64,000 nt of DNA from Cuneatibacter caecimuris (lineage in GTDB: Bacteria; Bacillota; Clostridia; Lachnospirales; Lachnospiraceae), in contig NZ_SGXF01000001.1 in NCBI RefSeq assembly GCF_004216775.1, forward strand, positions 422,828 through 486,827, in the 5' to 3' direction. The position numbers were made by a program, and so were the translations under genes. A model generated the notes under the pieces. It had not been told where the DNA came from, ran no database searches, and saw only the letters and a program-made list of their open reading frames with translations. Below are positions 24,488-33,647 of the stretch, in pieces. How positions within the stretch are numbered: the first letter of the stretch is position 1; every line of letters begins with the position of its first letter.

Positions 24488-26148
24488 TTAAGATTTCACT
24501 ATATTGCCGTCTGAATCTATCTCCACAATGAGATGCCCCTTCTTGCCGTGATTCTTAATCTGATACATCGCATCGTCCGCCGCCTGCACCACCTGTTCCG
24601 GTCCGGCGGGACAGGCGCCATGCTGTGAAAAATCCACTATAACAGCTCCGATACAGCAGGTAACCGGTACCTGGGCACCATTGCCCCGGATTACAAACCG
24701 CTTCCGGGCCTCCTCTTCCAGACGGGTCAGATGCTGGTCCAGCTCCTGGACAACCTCCCTGTCCTCCACTACAGCAAGGAATTCATCGCCTCCCACACGG
24801 CCGACAGTACCTCCTGTCTTCCTGGCCAGAAGGGAAGAAAAAAACATCAGCACCTGGTCTCCCACACTATGGCCATATTGGGTGTTAAAGGCTTTAAAAT
24901 CGTCAATATCCACAAACATCACAGCCATTGTCCCGCCATTTTGACGGCAGTCTTTGATGGTTTTTGCAAATATTGGCTGATTCTCTCTTTATTCATAACC
25001 TTTGTCAGCGCATCCTGCCCTGCTTTCTCCTGCAGAAATCTCTGCCGCTGGGTTTTGTACAGATCCTCTGTTTCAATAAAATTAATCAGCTCATTGATCT
25101 CCTCCGCCAAAATTCCCAGCTCATCCATCCGCTCAACTTCCACCCGGAGGGAATAATCCTGTTTCTTCTGAATCGCCTTAAGCGTGCCGGAAATCTTCTG
25201 GACCGGACGCACGATTCGCTTTGAAGCAAACCATCCGATCCACAGGGCCAATGCCGCGCACAACAATGACAGGATACCGGCCAGCGCTACATAAATAATA
25301 CGTTCCGCCCGGTAGGTATCCATATTCACTGTCAGTAAAATGCGCCATTCCGTATACTCTGCATCAGAATAGTATGTAATATAATTCGTTCCTCCCACCC
25401 GGTATTGGAAACTGCCCTGTGGATTTTTCTCAAAATCTATGGCACTGTATTTCCGGTTATAATCCTCCCTGTCTTTCGCCTCAGTAACAAAATCTTCCCG
25501 CGCCTCGTCAGATGTTCCCGCGCTGATGATCTGCCCGTTCCCGTCCAGCAGATAAAACGTAGATTCATTCCACAATTTTGCGCGCTCCCGCATCTCGCCG
25601 TAAAAATCCAGATTCAACTCTCCCACAGCGTATCCCAGCAGTACGCCGTATTCTTCTATCCGGGCGATCTCCACAATGGTTTTCTCCCCGCGGCTGTTTT
25701 TCAGGACATCAGATATATAAAACTGCCTGTCTCCCATATCTTCTATCACTGATCCGATGCCATTTTCCGCGAACTCCCTGTGATCCGCATCGCTGGAAGC
25801 CACAACACGATTTTCCCGGTCAATTAAAGCAATCTCTTTAATATTATCAGTCAGGTTCACATATGACAGCAGTATGTTATCCAGATACCTGACGCCATCT
25901 TCTCCCAGACCGCCTTTCATTGCCTCTCTGGACACATCCATCGTTCCCATCAGAGTCAAATACTCCTTCTGCTGCTCACAAAAACTGCTCATTTCAGTGA
26001 TCTGAGCGTCTGCAACCACTCGGAGGCTTTCCGTAATCACACGTTCCAGCCTGCCGGAATAAATCTGTATAATCACCACACTAAACAGCAAAAAGGGGAG
26101 CACCACCAGCGTAAACACTACCCGGTACAAAGAGCCGCGAATTTTCAT
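24488..26148 (-). pseudogene. Membrane sensor GGDEF diguanylate cyclase with a frameshift
   Basis: The first frame (24919-26148) encodes a membrane helix, a Cache-like extracytoplasmic sensor (about 40-280), a second helix (about 284-306), a HAMP segment and the start of a GGDEF domain (DALTKVMNKERI). It then runs out at GQWL. A second frame (24488-24928 and upstream) continues with KDCRQNGGTMAVMFVDIDDF, an intact RVGGDEFLAVV and the C-terminal part. Adding one A to the A5 run at 24961-24965 (T5 on the plus strand) would restore a single protein of about 550 residues. So this is either a recent one-base loss, a sequence error, or slippage. Function if intact: c-di-GMP synthesis in response to an external ligand. 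Confidence 0.8.
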
Positions 26149-26272
26149 CTAATTTTATCCTCCAGAGAATACAGCCTTTTTTGTATTCTGCATCTAACTT
26201 AACACAAAAACACAATAACTTCAAGGCTTCTATTCCGGCGCCTTTCTCTGAAGTCCCCCGACAGCCATTTCA

Positions 26273-26472
26273 TTAATATATATCCGCCTTCAGCTCATGA
26301 AAATATACTGCTGCCAGAACAATCAATCCAATGAATACTCCGGCCGCCGCTGTCCCAAACGTATTCCAGGGCGCTCTGGTGATTTCAGTATATCCAATCA
26401 TCAATATACCGCCAAAAACTGCAGAAAATACAATAAGTCCACGAGGCCTCCTTTCCTAGTACTTATCTTGAT
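26273..26472 (-). pseudogene. Remnant of a small two-helix membrane protein
   Basis: A minus-strand frame reads LIVFSAVFGGILMIGYTEI, then a polar turn (TRAPWNTFG), then AGVFIGLIVLAAVYFHELKA and a stop at 26273, a plausible two-helix membrane protein. A perfect AGGAGG at 26480-26485 is seven bases from ATC at 26472, where an ATG would be expected. The frame after that ATC does not match the helical frame. Loss of the start codon plus a frameshift is the simplest reading; a shorter product from ATG within the first helix cannot be excluded. No family recognised. Confidence 0.4.
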
Positions 26473-26697
26473 GATTCAGCCTCCTGAAAACCTTTTCAGT
26501 AGTAATTCGTTTCAGGCAGGAAAAGTTTCGCTAAAACAAAAAAATTAAAGCAGCTGTGTATTTTGAAAAACTTCTGCATAGCATTGATGGAAATTACATA
26601 CTGATGTGAGAAACGACCTGAAAAGGGCATTGATGAACAAGCAAGCAGTTTTTCTATCGTGTATAATTAGTATATCATGAGAATTGGAGGTTTTACT

Positions 26698-27615
26698 ATG
26701 TATGCATGGGAAGCTATACAAAAAGTGTTGGATTACATCGAAGAAAATTTGGCGCAAGACCATTCGCCCGAAGAACTGTCAAAGGTTGCGGCCCTTTCGC
26801 CCTTTTACTTTCAGCGGTTGTTTGCCCGCCTTGTGAAACGCCCGGTAAACGCGTATACTAAAATGCGCAGGTTGGCAAGGGCATGTGAAGCGCTGGAAGA
26901 TAAGAGCAGGCGCATACTGGATATTGCCCTCGATTATGGATTTAACAGCCACGGACATTTTACAAAATCATTTAAACGTGCGTTCGGAATGACGCCGGAG
27001 GAATACCGGAATAATCCTGTTCATCTTAATCGGATTATGAAGCCTGATTTATTGCTTGGCTATACAATGATTGACGAAAATGTGCCACTTATAACGGACA
27101 GCATTGTTATAGAAATCACCCGCCGAAAACTAGACATGCCGGAAACATATATCGGGGTCTCCAACAAAGTTTCCGTTGAGCAGGCGAGCTTTGGGGAATC
27201 CACCGGAATAAGCGGGCCGGGACAGATTTGGGAAGATTTTCACGGGCGAAAGAACTGCCTTACTTGTTTTTTGCCAAACGGCGCAGAATTAGGTGCGTCA
27301 ATGATGAGCAAAGAAAACGACGGGACATTTATTTACTTTGCAGGTGCCGCTGCAAACAGCAACGCGCCTGTTCCAAATGGATTAACAATTTGGGAATTAC
27401 CTGCCGGAGAATACGCCGTATGCCAGTTTGAAGCCGAAAGCTTCGCGGAACTTCGGGCTTCTGCCATTGATAAGGCATTAAAGTATCTTCTTGAAACATG
27501 GCTTCCAGGACATCATCTTCAAATTCAGCCCTTTTCTGCAGAAAAGTATACCAGCGTAACCGCTTCCCCTGCAAGCATGGAAATATGGGTTTTACTCATA
27601 TCAGCAACTGAGTAA
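26698..27615 (+). CDS. AraC-family regulator with GyrI-like effector domain
   Basis: A 305-residue protein. Residues 1-105 hold two helix-turn-helix units typical of AraC/Rob (SPEELSKVAALSPFYFQRLF; RILDIALDYGFNSHGHFTKS with FKRAFGMTPEEYR). Residues 120-305 resemble the GyrI/SOUL-like ligand domain seen in Rob and similar multidrug-responsive activators, with WELPAGEYAVCQFEAE. Such regulators bind small hydrophobic compounds and activate efflux or detoxification genes. ATG 26698 has GGAGG seven bases upstream. It is divergent in direction from the genes on both sides, so its target is not obvious. Confidence 0.85.
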   Translation: MYAWEAIQKVLDYIEENLAQDHSPEELSKVAALSPFYFQRLFARLVKRPVNAYTKMRRLARACEALEDKSRRILDIALDYGFNSHGHFTKSFKRAFGMTPEEYRNNPVHLNRIMKPDLLLGYTMIDENVPLITDSIVIEITRRKLDMPETYIGVSNKVSVEQASFGESTGISGPGQIWEDFHGRKNCLTCFLPNGAELGASMMSKENDGTFIYFAGAAANSNAPVPNGLTIWELPAGEYAVCQFEAESFAELRASAIDKALKYLLETWLPGHHLQIQPFSAEKYTSVTASPASMEIWVLLISATE

Positions 27616-27681
27616 GAAAGCAGATGATTAGGAGCTAGTGATTCGTCAAACCTATATTTCCATTCTGGCCTTACCTGCTGT

Positions 27682-28152
27682 TCAAGGCAAAAGTTTTACA
27701 TAAATCTCTTTTTCCGTGTCAAACGCAAAGCCGCAGGACAGCAGCAAACCGCAGGACGCCTTGTTTTCCGGCTCTGGCTGCACCACAATTCTTTTGGCGT
27801 CAGAATGGAGGGAAATCCTGTCTATCAAGTCCGCCACAACCAATTTGCCAAAGCCTTTACGGAGGAAGCCGGCTTCCCCAATCATGTAGTCAATGCTGTA
27901 AGAGCCGCCCAACGCAGTGTAGCCTCCCCAAAGCTCATCGCTGTCATCGCAGGCGTAATACTGGCAAAAGCCGATGGGCTGTCCTTCATGCTCCACAATG
28001 AAGTGGTGAATCCAACAAAATGCTCCGTCCTGCTCCTCGACTTCGTCAATCCAGTCCAGCGGGTCGTGGTACCACTTGGCAACGTGCGGCGTATACAGCC
28101 ATTTCTTGAAAACGGGCAAATCCGTCTGTTCCATTTTTCTAAGTCTGATCAT
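27682..28152 (-). CDS. GNAT acetyltransferase, aminoglycoside 6'-N-acetyltransferase-like
   Basis: A 156-residue GNAT protein whose pattern (VFKKWLYTPHVAKWYHDP, HFIVEHEGQPIGFCQYY, SIDYMIGEAGFLRKGFGKLV, VQPEPENKASCGLLLSCGF) matches the AAC(6')-Ie/RimJ-like group. GFGK provides the acetyl-CoA loop and NKAS the conserved Asn. Members acetylate the 6'-amino group of aminoglycosides, but many chromosomal homologues have other roles, so resistance is not proven. ATG 28152 has only a distant ribosome site (AAAGGA about 15 bases away). The gene stands alone, in a string of small accessory-type genes. Confidence 0.75.
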   Translation of the reverse strand: MIRLRKMEQTDLPVFKKWLYTPHVAKWYHDPLDWIDEVEEQDGAFCWIHHFIVEHEGQPIGFCQYYACDDSDELWGGYTALGGSYSIDYMIGEAGFLRKGFGKLVVADLIDRISLHSDAKRIVVQPEPENKASCGLLLSCGFAFDTEKEIYVKLLP

Positions 28153-28189
28153 TATCTTTATTCAATTCCTTTCTACTGACATGTAACTC

Positions 28190-28542
28190 TTACATAGGCT
28201 TTAGGTTTTCATTCAACCGGTAAGCCATCCATGGGATTCTCTTTTCCCGGCCGGCGTCTGTCTTTGCGTCAAAATATGCCCGCGTGTAAGTTTTCTTTAC
28301 TGATGATGACATTGCCTGAAAATTTGCATAATCGGGCTCGTACTCTTTTAGCAGCGCCGAAAAAAAACGATCTGTTCTCCTGTCACTGCCGGAATTTTTG
28401 GGGCGTCCCATTGTCCGTTTTTTCGGGCCTCCCCTACCTTCTCCCTGCCCCATTTGGTCATAAGGCCTTGCTCTTCCAGTGTAAACAGCGTTTTGCCATC
28501 CACATTTGTTTCAATGAAGTTTATGATTTCTTTACGATACAT
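28190..28542 (-). pseudogene. YdeI-like (OmpD-associated) protein with a frameshift
   Basis: The first frame starts at 28542 with MYRKEIINFIETNVDGKTLF and goes on through EARKNGQWDAPKIPAVTGEQ, then terminates. A second frame continues FFSALLKEYEPDYANFQAMS and YTRAYFDAKTDAGREKRIPW to a stop at 28190. Together they make the usual C-terminal YdeI/bacteriocin-protection pattern. The break is in an eight-base homopolymer (A8 at 28370-28377 on the plus strand); one added base restores the frame. It may be a real slippage mutation, a sequence error or a phase-variable tract. About 115 residues if joined. Confidence 0.7.
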
Positions 28543-28583
28543 TCTTCTTTCTTCTATAAATGTGCCTTATCCGCTAAAGGCAT

Positions 28584-29306
28584 TCAAAACAGCCGTTTCC
28601 CGTCTGAAATATCAATACCAAGCTCCTTCGCCCTGCCGGTCTGCTGATAAGGATTAATTTTTTCCACGACGCCGTCATACCGGAAAAGGGAGCCGGTGTT
28701 CTTGAACCAGAAGGTCACCCCCGCCTCCACGCACTGCTCACGGATGTTCAACACCCACTCGTAATCGCACTCACGGGCAGCCCGCCCCGTTTCGCCGCCG
28801 GCCGTCACATGGCCCACCCCATGCAGATATGGAGTGAGGTCGATGGCCTCCAAAAGGGGGGCGCAGGCGATGAACCTCCGCTTTATCGGATAGGATAAAA
28901 ACAGAGGAAGGCGGGTATCCGCCAGCGCCTGGGTCTCCACCGTGCAGCCGATGTTCACATTGTCATAGCCCTCTCCCCAGTCGGCGGGAAGGGACACGGG
29001 AAACCGGTCGATCCGCTTGGTCAGGATCAGAAAATCAATGTCCGTCCGCTCCCGGATCATGGCCCAGACCTCTTTCCGCCACTCGTCGGCCTCGGGCAGG
29101 AAAAAGTCGGTGGCAAAGCAGGTGGCGAGGATCTTATCCCCCTTGATGTTGTATTCGCCCTTTTTATTTCTCCGGATGGGCCAGTCAAATTTATCCGTTT
29201 TCGTAATCGTATTCTGGCCATGGCGTTTTGCATACGGCCCATAAAAATAACAGTTTGCGCAGCCGCCGCTGATTGGATAACAGCCTGTCCACGGTTCCCA
29301 GTTCAT
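28584..29306 (-). CDS. DUF5131 family protein (phage Gp37/Gp68-like)
   Basis: A 240-residue protein starting MNWEPWTGCYPISGGCANCY. The Cys-x-x-Cys cluster and the downstream pattern FLILTKRIDRF, NVNIGCTVETQ and HVTAGGETGRAARECDYEWV are the hallmarks of the Gp37/Gp68 (DUF5131) family. The fold and cysteines recall radical-SAM-like proteins, but no reaction is established. Family members occur in phages and chromosomes. AGGAGG precedes ATG 29306. It is part of a run of small accessory genes between 26.7 and 30 kb. Confidence 0.8.
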   Translation of the reverse strand: MNWEPWTGCYPISGGCANCYFYGPYAKRHGQNTITKTDKFDWPIRRNKKGEYNIKGDKILATCFATDFFLPEADEWRKEVWAMIRERTDIDFLILTKRIDRFPVSLPADWGEGYDNVNIGCTVETQALADTRLPLFLSYPIKRRFIACAPLLEAIDLTPYLHGVGHVTAGGETGRAARECDYEWVLNIREQCVEAGVTFWFKNTGSLFRYDGVVEKINPYQQTGRAKELGIDISDGKRLF

Positions 29307-29381
29307 AGATAACCTCCTTGATGTTCTGTTTAGATAGGAAACAGGGCCGATCCAATTTGACGCCGGGCCGGCCCCCTGGTT

Positions 29382-29702
29382 TTATTTCTTCTTCTTCGGC
29401 TTTGGCGCAGGCAGCTCGTCACAGGTGGCCCGGATGAACCGCGCCATTTTTTCCCGGTCATCCACGCTGTCGATGATAAAATGGGGCTTGGCGCCGGTAT
29501 AGGGCGCAGCCTCCTGGCAGTCCGGATACAGGGCCGAGCCCGCTTCGGTTTTTTTTACAAAAAACTGGTTGTCGCAAATCACGCCGACCACTTTGCCGTC
29601 GCAATAAACGCCGTATTCCCCGAACATTTTCTTATAGGCGATGCTCCCGGCGCCGCCGATCTGATCGCAGACATATTCCACAAAGTCCAGATTTGAAGCC
29701 AA
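29382..29702 (-). CDS. TfoX/Sxy N-terminal domain protein
   Basis: About 106 residues with the TfoX-N pattern: NLDFVEYVCDQIGGAGSIAY, KKMFGEYGVYCDGKVVGVIC, DNQFFVKKTEAG and a C-terminal lysine tail (PAPKPKKKK). In gamma-proteobacteria TfoX promotes competence; stand-alone N-domains in Firmicutes are of unknown role. The preferred start is TTG 29702, with GGGAGGTG about eight bases upstream; an in-frame GTG at 29711 lies inside that ribosome site. The first part overlaps the end of the DUF3795 gene in another frame. Confidence 0.75.
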   Translation of the reverse strand: MASNLDFVEYVCDQIGGAGSIAYKKMFGEYGVYCDGKVVGVICDNQFFVKKTEAGSALYPDCQEAAPYTGAKPHFIIDSVDDREKMARFIRATCDELPAPKPKKKK

Positions 29703-29919
29703 AGAAATCACCTCCCTTCGCCCAGCATCTGCATTGTTCAATACACCTGCCGCCGTCGCCCTGCTTTTCGTCATACGCGAACTGGCCCAGCAGGGCGCAG
29801 GGAAATTCCCCGCGCTGCCCGCAGTGCTCTTGCCCCTTTTCCTCGCAGCAGGCCTTGTATCCCATTTGTTCCCTGTATCCCCACGCACCGCACAGGATAC
29901 CGCATCTTGATTCGATCAT
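29632..29919 (-). CDS. DUF3795-like cysteine-rich small protein
   Basis: A 95-residue protein starting MIESRCGILCGAWGYREQMG at ATG 29919, with GGAGG eight bases upstream. Then follow CCEEKGQEHCGQRGEFPCALL and QFAYDEKQGDGGRCIEQCRC, the DUF3795 pattern. The segment between the first and second Cys groups is shorter than usual, and the last 25 residues run over the TfoX start in another frame, so an internal deletion and altered C-terminus are suspected. The Cys pattern suggests metal binding; role unknown. Confidence 0.6.
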   Translation of the reverse strand: MIESRCGILCGAWGYREQMGYKACCEEKGQEHCGQRGEFPCALLGQFAYDEKQGDGGRCIEQCRCWAKGGDFFGFKSGLCGICLRSDRRRREHRL

Positions 29920-30018
29920 AACAAAAACCTCCGTTTTTCCCTTCCAGAAAATTATAGAATAAATTTCTGTTTTGGTATTGTATAAATCCGACATGCTTTG
30001 CATCCTATTTCTCTGCTG

Positions 30019-30264
30019 TCATTCTTTAGGCCTGACTACAATGCCGTCGTTATTCTCCGGGTCTTTCAGGTTATAAGTAAAGTCATCTGACGAAGGATCA
30101 GAGCCGGCCGGTTCATCCGTGCTGTCCGCCTTGCCGGTTATACCGGCTTCCGCACCGCTGTTACCCTTCGGTTCCTGATCGCCGCTTTCTTTTTGACCGG
30201 TGCAGCCGGTAAACAGGATAACGCAGGACAGCATACAGGCTAAAATGATTGTTATCTTCTTCAT
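30019..30264 (-). CDS. Small lipoprotein linked to the ABC transporter
   Basis: An 81-residue protein with a signal peptide ([20 protein letters not shown]) and lipobox ending at Cys 18 (FTGC). A short Ser/Gly/Asp/Glu-rich mature part ends in FTYNLKDPENNDGIVVRPKE. It would be anchored on the outer face of the membrane. AAAGGAG precedes ATG 30264, and the start overlaps the ATPase stop by four bases, so it belongs to the transporter operon. No family is recognised; an accessory or sensor role for the exporter is inference. Confidence 0.7.
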   Translation of the reverse strand: MKKITIILACMLSCVILFTGCTGQKESGDQEPKGNSGAEAGITGKADSTDEPAGSDPSSDDFTYNLKDPENNDGIVVRPKE

Positions 30265-30899
30265 TTGATTTCCCTCTCCTTTAATTGCCCCCGTTTGATC
30301 TCCAGAATCACGTCCGCCTGATTTGCCACCTGGCCGGAGTGCGTCACCACCACAACGCATTTCCCCAACGCATGGGCGCTCTCCTTCAAAACAGCAGTAA
30401 TTTCCTCCGCGGTATCCGCATCCAGATTCCCGGTGGGCTCGTCCGCCAGAATGACCGGGGCATCGGAAGACAGCGCCCGCGCGATGGCCACCCGCTGCTG
30501 CTGGCCGCCGGACAGCTTCAGCACATTCCGGGTGATCTCGTCCCTGGCCAGTCCCAGCCGCTCCAGGACAGGCCCGGCATCCAGCTTGGCGGTGAGCTGT
30601 GCATTTTCCATGGGCGTCATATAATCGATCAGGTTGTAGCTCTGGAAAATCAGGGAGATATGGTGTCTGCGGTGGTACTCCAGGCCCTTTGTCCTGATAT
30701 TCTCACCGTCGAACAGGACGCTGCCCTGAGTTGGCGTATCAAGTCCGCCCAAGAGGGCCAGCAGCGTAGTCTTTCCGGACCCGGACGGGCCGAGAACCGC
30801 ATACAGCTTCCCCTTTTCCAGCTCCGCATTGACATCAGCCAAAACCACTTTGCCTTTTTCATAGGAGTAGCAAACATTTTTGAGTTCCAATATTGACAT
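30261..30899 (-). CDS. ABC transporter ATP-binding protein (MacB/LolD-type)
   Basis: A 212-residue ATPase: Walker [16 protein letters not shown] (about 34-48), Q-loop [17 protein letters not shown], signature [15 protein letters not shown] and Walker [13 protein letters not shown], then the switch His in VVVTHS. The sequence fits the LolD/MacB/BceA group that works with FtsX-type permeases. GGAGGGG precedes ATG 30899. It lies 13 bases downstream of the permease gene and overlaps the lipoprotein start. Energy supply for extrusion or mechanotransmission by the permease is the expected role. Confidence 0.9.
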   Translation of the reverse strand: MSILELKNVCYSYEKGKVVLADVNAELEKGKLYAVLGPSGSGKTTLLALLGGLDTPTQGSVLFDGENIRTKGLEYHRRHHISLIFQSYNLIDYMTPMENAQLTAKLDAGPVLERLGLARDEITRNVLKLSGGQQQRVAIARALSSDAPVILADEPTGNLDADTAEEITAVLKESAHALGKCVVVVTHSGQVANQADVILEIKRGQLKEREIK

Positions 30900-30912
30900 G
30901 ATATCCCCTCCT

Positions 30913-32349
30913 TCAGCTCATTTTCGACAGGATTTCCCGTGGCTTCAAACGCATGACAGTGACAGACGACGTGCTCACGGCCACAATGATGATGATGAGT
31001 CCAATCAGGTATAGCCGGGCAAAATTATCAGGCCCCACGGACACCTGGATGCCGTCCTCCGCGGGCAATGGTTCCTGAATCAGATGATCCGCGCCCACAT
31101 CCACTGCGGCGGCGCCGGCAGTAATATCCCCCTCATCCTCCGGCGCAGTCTGTATACTCTGCTCCAGCAGGTGATTGCCAATCTGTCCCGCCACGGCGTT
31201 GCTGGTGAAATAGGAAAAACCAAATGCCAGCACGGCAATCAGCAGCACCTCGATCAAATACTGGCCGATAATGGCAAATTTTTTAATCCCTACGGACAGG
31301 AACACGCCCGTCTCATGAATGCGGGTCTTTGTCCAGAGGGTCAGGATCAGAGCCAGAATGACGGCGCTGACAACGATGATCACTACCAGCAGGGTAATGA
31401 CAAGTTCATTCAGCGTAGCCAGCGGCGCGGCAGCTTTTTCATAGGTTCCGTTATCCGCCTGGATGGTAAAAGCAGTCCAGTCGATGCCGGGCAGAGCCTT
31501 CACCTCAGACACCACCCGCGCCATATCCTGCGGGTCGTCAATGGTGACGTTGATCGCGGAAAAACCGTAGTTGATCTCACCGCCGTCCATTGCTACCGAC
31601 GTTTGCAGATCCACAAAAACCCTGTTTTGAATTTTGTCGTAGGTTGTAACGGTCTCTCCAAACTGCTCCACTGCATTTGGGGTAAACAGCCCGATGATCT
31701 GTACCCTTATCTCCTGCCCGGTAAAGGCTTGATCCTCTAAGCTGTAACTGTGCGTGGTGATATAGTCCCCAACCTGCAGGCCGCTCTTTTCCGCCAGATC
31801 CTGACTGATAATCGCCGCATTGCTGTCGCCGTCGGAAATGTGCCGTCCCTCCGCCAGCGTCAGCGTCCCGGTGGTGAAAAGTTCGTCTTCCTCCGTACTG
31901 CAGACGCCCAACACCTTCGTGTGGCTTTTATACTTTGCGTCGGCGGCCACGGTTCCGGGAAACAGGGAAAACTCCGCAAAGGGAACCAGATTCGCCTGCC
32001 TTGCGCTGCAATGTTTCACGCCTGGCACAGCCTTGATTGCGCCCAGGTTATCCGGCGTCAACTGCACGGTGGAATACTGGATAAAACTTGTGGATGATTT
32101 TCCGGTTTTCCCGCCGGTTTCCTCTTTGACGTTTTCTTTGACCACATGCGGACTGTTTTCCCAATCCACATGAATGTCAAACTTACCGCCCAAGCTCTGC
32201 CGCAGGTCAAGCTGCGCGGCCTCTGACGCTTTCCAAATAGAAAGCCCGGTCAGTACAAAGGTCGCCATTACCAGCAGGATAACAAACAACAGGACGCTTT
32301 TGCCTCTTTTTCTCGTGACGTATAAAAACGCCCGCTTAACAAATCCCAT
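30913..32349 (-). CDS. FtsX-like ABC permease
   Basis: A 478-residue membrane protein. It has one N-terminal helix (LLFVILLVMATFVLTGLSIW, about 18-37), a large extracytoplasmic domain of about 270 residues, and three C-terminal helices (about 325-350, 371-390 and 445-465), the FtsX/MacB layout. ATG 32349 has GGAGG eight bases upstream; the open frame further upstream to 32493 has no ribosome site and poor coding character. Together with the next gene it forms an exporter or mechanotransmitting complex. The two-component genes just upstream (32499-34309) probably regulate it. Substrate unknown; peptide antibiotics are a reasonable guess for such RR-HK-ABC modules. Confidence 0.85.
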   Translation of the reverse strand: MGFVKRAFLYVTRKRGKSVLLFVILLVMATFVLTGLSIWKASEAAQLDLRQSLGGKFDIHVDWENSPHVVKENVKEETGGKTGKSSTSFIQYSTVQLTPDNLGAIKAVPGVKHCSARQANLVPFAEFSLFPGTVAADAKYKSHTKVLGVCSTEEDELFTTGTLTLAEGRHISDGDSNAAIISQDLAEKSGLQVGDYITTHSYSLEDQAFTGQEIRVQIIGLFTPNAVEQFGETVTTYDKIQNRVFVDLQTSVAMDGGEINYGFSAINVTIDDPQDMARVVSEVKALPGIDWTAFTIQADNGTYEKAAAPLATLNELVITLLVVIIVVSAVILALILTLWTKTRIHETGVFLSVGIKKFAIIGQYLIEVLLIAVLAFGFSYFTSNAVAGQIGNHLLEQSIQTAPEDEGDITAGAAAVDVGADHLIQEPLPAEDGIQVSVGPDNFARLYLIGLIIIIVAVSTSSVTVMRLKPREILSKMS

Positions 32350-32498
32350 ATGATACACCTCCATTTTGTTCGTAGGAAAAGAATAACACACCAATATGGA
32401 GGCAATATGAAACGAATATGGAATGGGCAAGGAAAAGCAAAAAGTCCGGCTTGCCGGACTCCCGCGCCGGAGCGCAGCCGCTTCAGCAGCCATCTTCC

Positions 32499-33647
32499 TT
32501 AGCGCGCAGTGCGATCCTCCGGTGGGCTTGATCGCTTTATCACAAAGCGCATCCCAGGCGGCTCCTCCATAGGCTGAAAGGAGTAGGACAATCCCATGGC
32601 TCCCAGGAGCATATCCACAATGTACAGGCCCAGGCCGTTTCCGCCGTCCTCACGGTTCCGGGCGTAATCAGGCCGGTAAAAGGGCTCAAAAAGATGCTGC
32701 AGGGCGTCTGCCGGAATCGGTGTACATTCATTCTCAATGACCAGAGCAGGCCCGTCAAAATAGATGGAAACCGTCTTGCCCGGATCGGTGCAGGCGACGG
32801 CGTTGGCAAGAATGTTGGACACCGCTTTGCTGAACTGCCTGGGCGGCAGACAGGCGTAGAAGCAGCCTGACAAATCTATATGGAAAACGACGCCCCGGGC
32901 TTCTGCGATCTGCTGATACGGCTCACATAACGCAGGCAGCAGCCCGGACAGGTCAATTTGAACCGGCGCTTCATTCTTCTGCGGGCTGCCCGCCCTGGAC
33001 GCATCCAGAATTTCCCGGATCATGCCCGACAGCTGCTCCGTCATTTGTTTGCACTCCGGCAGATAAGCCTCAACATCCCGATATTTCCCGATGCCCAGGA
33101 TCATGTTCTCCAGCGTGGCGTTCAAAGCGGTCAGGGGGGTTTTCAATTCGTGGGACGCTGCCCGCATAAAATCTACCTTGGACTGTTCCATCTCCCGCAC
33201 GCGCTGTTTTTCGATTTCAAGGGTTTCAATGGTGGCCAGCAGGTTTTGGAATAAGCCATTGATATTGCCTGCCAATACTCCGATTTCGTCTTGGGCATGT
33301 ACCTTGCATACAGCGGCCTTATCCATCTGCGCCATCCGCTCGGTCACGGCGGAAATCTGCTTTACGGGAACAGTGATCTGCCTGGAGAACAGCAGGGAGC
33401 AGAGAACAGAGACCATAACACAGCACAGAAGCGAAATTGGAAGCACCTTTTGGATCATCTGCGATATATAGGGCGTCAGATTGAACTTGCCGGTGACCAG
33501 CAAATCACTGCTGCCGGGGCCGGGCGATATGTCTAATGGTACCTGGGGCGTGAGAAAATACAGCAGCCCGTGGGCTACCAGCACGATAAAAAGCATCAGT
33601 CCCAGGGTATAGAAAAATGTTTTCGGGTAGATTTTCAGATGTTTCAT
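32499..33647 (-). CDS. Sensor histidine kinase with HAMP domain
   Basis: A 382-residue kinase: TM1 (about 10-30), a short extracytoplasmic loop, TM2 (about 66-88), HAMP (about 90-140), H-box RAASHELKTPLTALNA, N-box NILANAVACTD and G-box NGLGLYIVDMLLG. It should phosphorylate the response regulator encoded just upstream; the two genes overlap by four bases. GAGGTGGG precedes ATG 33647. The adjacent ABC exporter suggests that it senses a toxic peptide or envelope stress; this is inferred from context. Confidence 0.85.
   Translation of the reverse strand: MKHLKIYPKTFFYTLGLMLFIVLVAHGLLYFLTPQVPLDISPGPGSSDLLVTGKFNLTPYISQMIQKVLPISLLCCVMVSVLCSLLFSRQITVPVKQISAVTERMAQMDKAAVCKVHAQDEIGVLAGNINGLFQNLLATIETLEIEKQRVREMEQSKVDFMRAASHELKTPLTALNATLENMILGIGKYRDVEAYLPECKQMTEQLSGMIREILDASRAGSPQKNEAPVQIDLSGLLPALCEPYQQIAEARGVVFHIDLSGCFYACLPPRQFSKAVSNILANAVACTDPGKTVSIYFDGPALVIENECTPIPADALQHLFEPFYRPDYARNREDGGNGLGLYIVDMLLGAMGLSYSFQPMEEPPGMRFVIKRSSPPEDRTAR

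Noticed and set aside
32350-32493. N-terminal extension of the FtsX-like permease
   Set aside because: No ribosome site, poor composition; ATG 32349 has GGAGG and begins with a normal membrane anchor.
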